A DNA stretch of 22,568 nt from an uncultured bacterium. Lineage in GTDB: Bacteria; Cyanobacteriota; Vampirovibrionia; Gastranaerophilales; Gastranaerophilaceae. Below the pieces are notes generated by a model. That model was given only the letters and a program-made list of their open reading frames with translations. It made no database searches and was not told the DNA's origin. Position numbers and translations under genes: made by a program. Where the stretch lies: NCBI GenBank assembly GCA_905216055.1, contig CAJMSH010000016.1, positions 1-22,568 of the forward strand, read 5' to 3'. Positions 21,897-22,568 of the stretch are shown piece after piece (position 1 is the stretch's first letter; each line of letters begins with the position of its first letter).

Positions 21897-22439
21897 ATGA
21901 CAACAGTTGAACCTATTAAAAGTAAAAAAGATGTCGAAAAAGTCGAAAGATATCTTGAAAAACAAAGCACTAGAGACCACCTGCTTTTTGTGTTTGGTAC
22001 AAATAGCGGTCTTAGAATTTCAGACATTGTTGCCCTGAATGTCGGGGATGTCAGGGGAAAAAACTATATTCAAATCGTGGAAAAGAAAACAGGGAAATAC
22101 AAAAAATTTCCACTTAATGATAAATTAAAAAACTTAATTGCTGGTTATGTCAAAGGCAAAAGAGACAAAGAGCCATTGTTTAAATCCCTATGGGGCAGAA
22201 GATACAACAGAATAACTGCATATTATATGATAAGAGATGCTTGTAAAAAAGTCGGACTAGAAGAAAAAATAGGCACACACTCTATGAGAAAAACTTTCGG
22301 ATACCATCACTATCAACAATTTAGAGACATTGCACTCCTGCAAAAAATATTTAACCATTCAAGTCAGTTAATAACCTTACGTTATATAGGAATAGACCAA
22401 GAGCAAATTGATTACACATATAACAACTTTGTTTTATAG
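21897..22439 (+). CDS. Short tyrosine recombinase / integrase-like protein
   Basis: A 180-residue tyrosine recombinase with the complete catalytic set: Arg40 (SGLRISD), Lys64 region (EKKTGK), His128 and Arg131 (HSMRKT), His154 (NHSS), and nucleophile Tyr163 (LRYIGI). It lacks most of the N-terminal arm/core-binding domain of full-length integrases (usually 300+ residues). The ribosome binding site is AAAGGAG. It is the last gene of the head operon, an odd place for a phage integrase, and no excisionase is beside it. It could resolve, invert or exchange a local site; inverted repeats lie just downstream. Confidence 0.9.
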   Translation: MTTVEPIKSKKDVEKVERYLEKQSTRDHLLFVFGTNSGLRISDIVALNVGDVRGKNYIQIVEKKTGKYKKFPLNDKLKNLIAGYVKGKRDKEPLFKSLWGRRYNRITAYYMIRDACKKVGLEEKIGTHSMRKTFGYHHYQQFRDIALLQKIFNHSSQLITLRYIGIDQEQIDYTYNNFVL

Positions 22440-22468
22440 TTCAAAACACTCTCTAATAAAGGAATTGC

Positions 22469-22510
22469 ATTACATTTTATATGGATTACAAAATATCCAA
22501 AATGTAATCC
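22469..22510. repeat. Overlapping inverted repeats after the recombinase
   Basis: ATTACATTTT (22469-22478) pairs with AAAATGTAAT (22499-22508), and GGATTACA (22483-22490) pairs with TGTAATCC (22503-22510). Three copies of an ATTACA-type core therefore lie within 42 bp, two direct and one inverted. It could be a recombinase core site or a transcript-end hairpin; no T-run follows. Confidence 0.55.
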
Positions 22511-22568
22511 GCAGGATTAGGAGATAGAAGTTCCGTTACTTTGGGGCGCACTACCTCTCTGTGAAATT

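Noticed and set aside
1..22568. CRISPR array, diversity-generating retroelement or insertion sequence
   Set aside because: No regularly spaced repeats, no reverse transcriptase and no transposase were seen on either strand.

Overview
The window is 22.6 kb of an A+T-rich (roughly one-third G+C) contractile-tailed bacteriophage or prophage. Its virion genes are a mosaic of Mu-like and P2-like modules. Mu-like genes include the terminase, portal, gpF and gpG head proteins, the I-type protease/scaffold, the gp36 and gp37 equivalents and the sheath. P2-like genes include gpE/E', the tape measure, gpU, gpX, gpD, gpV, gpW, gpJ, gpI and a tail-collar fibre. Genes are tightly packed, often overlap by a few bases, use AAGGAG-type ribosome binding sites and fit the standard bacterial code. 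The host cannot be named from the sequence. An anaerobic gut bacterium with an A+T-rich genome is plausible, but that is a guess.

Layout. (1) From 10596 leftwards to base 1 runs the minus-strand operon: a small membrane protein, a coiled-coil protein, small and large terminase, tail assembly chaperone with a -1 frameshift, tape measure, gpU, gpX, gpD, gpV, gp25/gpW, gpJ, gpI, and a collar fibre cut by the window edge. A HigB/HigA-type toxin-antitoxin pair (3906-4560) sits inside this operon in the opposite orientation with its own promoter. (2) 10597-10861 is a divergent control region. (3) From 10862 rightwards runs the plus-strand operon: protease/scaffold, major capsid, a small lysine-rich protein, DUF2190 capsid-associated protein, gp36-like, gp37-like, sheath, a small four-cysteine protein, tail tube, portal, cytosine-5 DNA methyltransferase, gpF-like, N6-adenine methyltransferase, an unknown ORF with its own promoter, gpG-like, and a short tyrosine recombinase.

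The genes would together package DNA (terminase, portal), build and mature the head (protease/scaffold, capsid, gpF, gpG), build a contractile tail and baseplate, and mark DNA with two methylation specificities. Lysis, replication and repressor genes are not in the window.

The most notable observations are these. A mirrored pair of promoter-like sequences in the divergent region has a 12-bp box, exactly 18 bp, then an 8-bp box, on both strands. G+C-rich hairpin-forming islands occur at gene junctions, and two related ones lie as inverted repeats at the two ends of the cytosine methyltransferase ORF, with a compensatory change in a stem. A lambda-type G GGA AAG slippery site joins gpE to an E' domain. 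A 10-bp direct repeat flanks the adenine methyltransferase plus unknown-ORF segment. Together these suggest that the portal-gpF-gpG junctions are a site of repeated cassette insertion.
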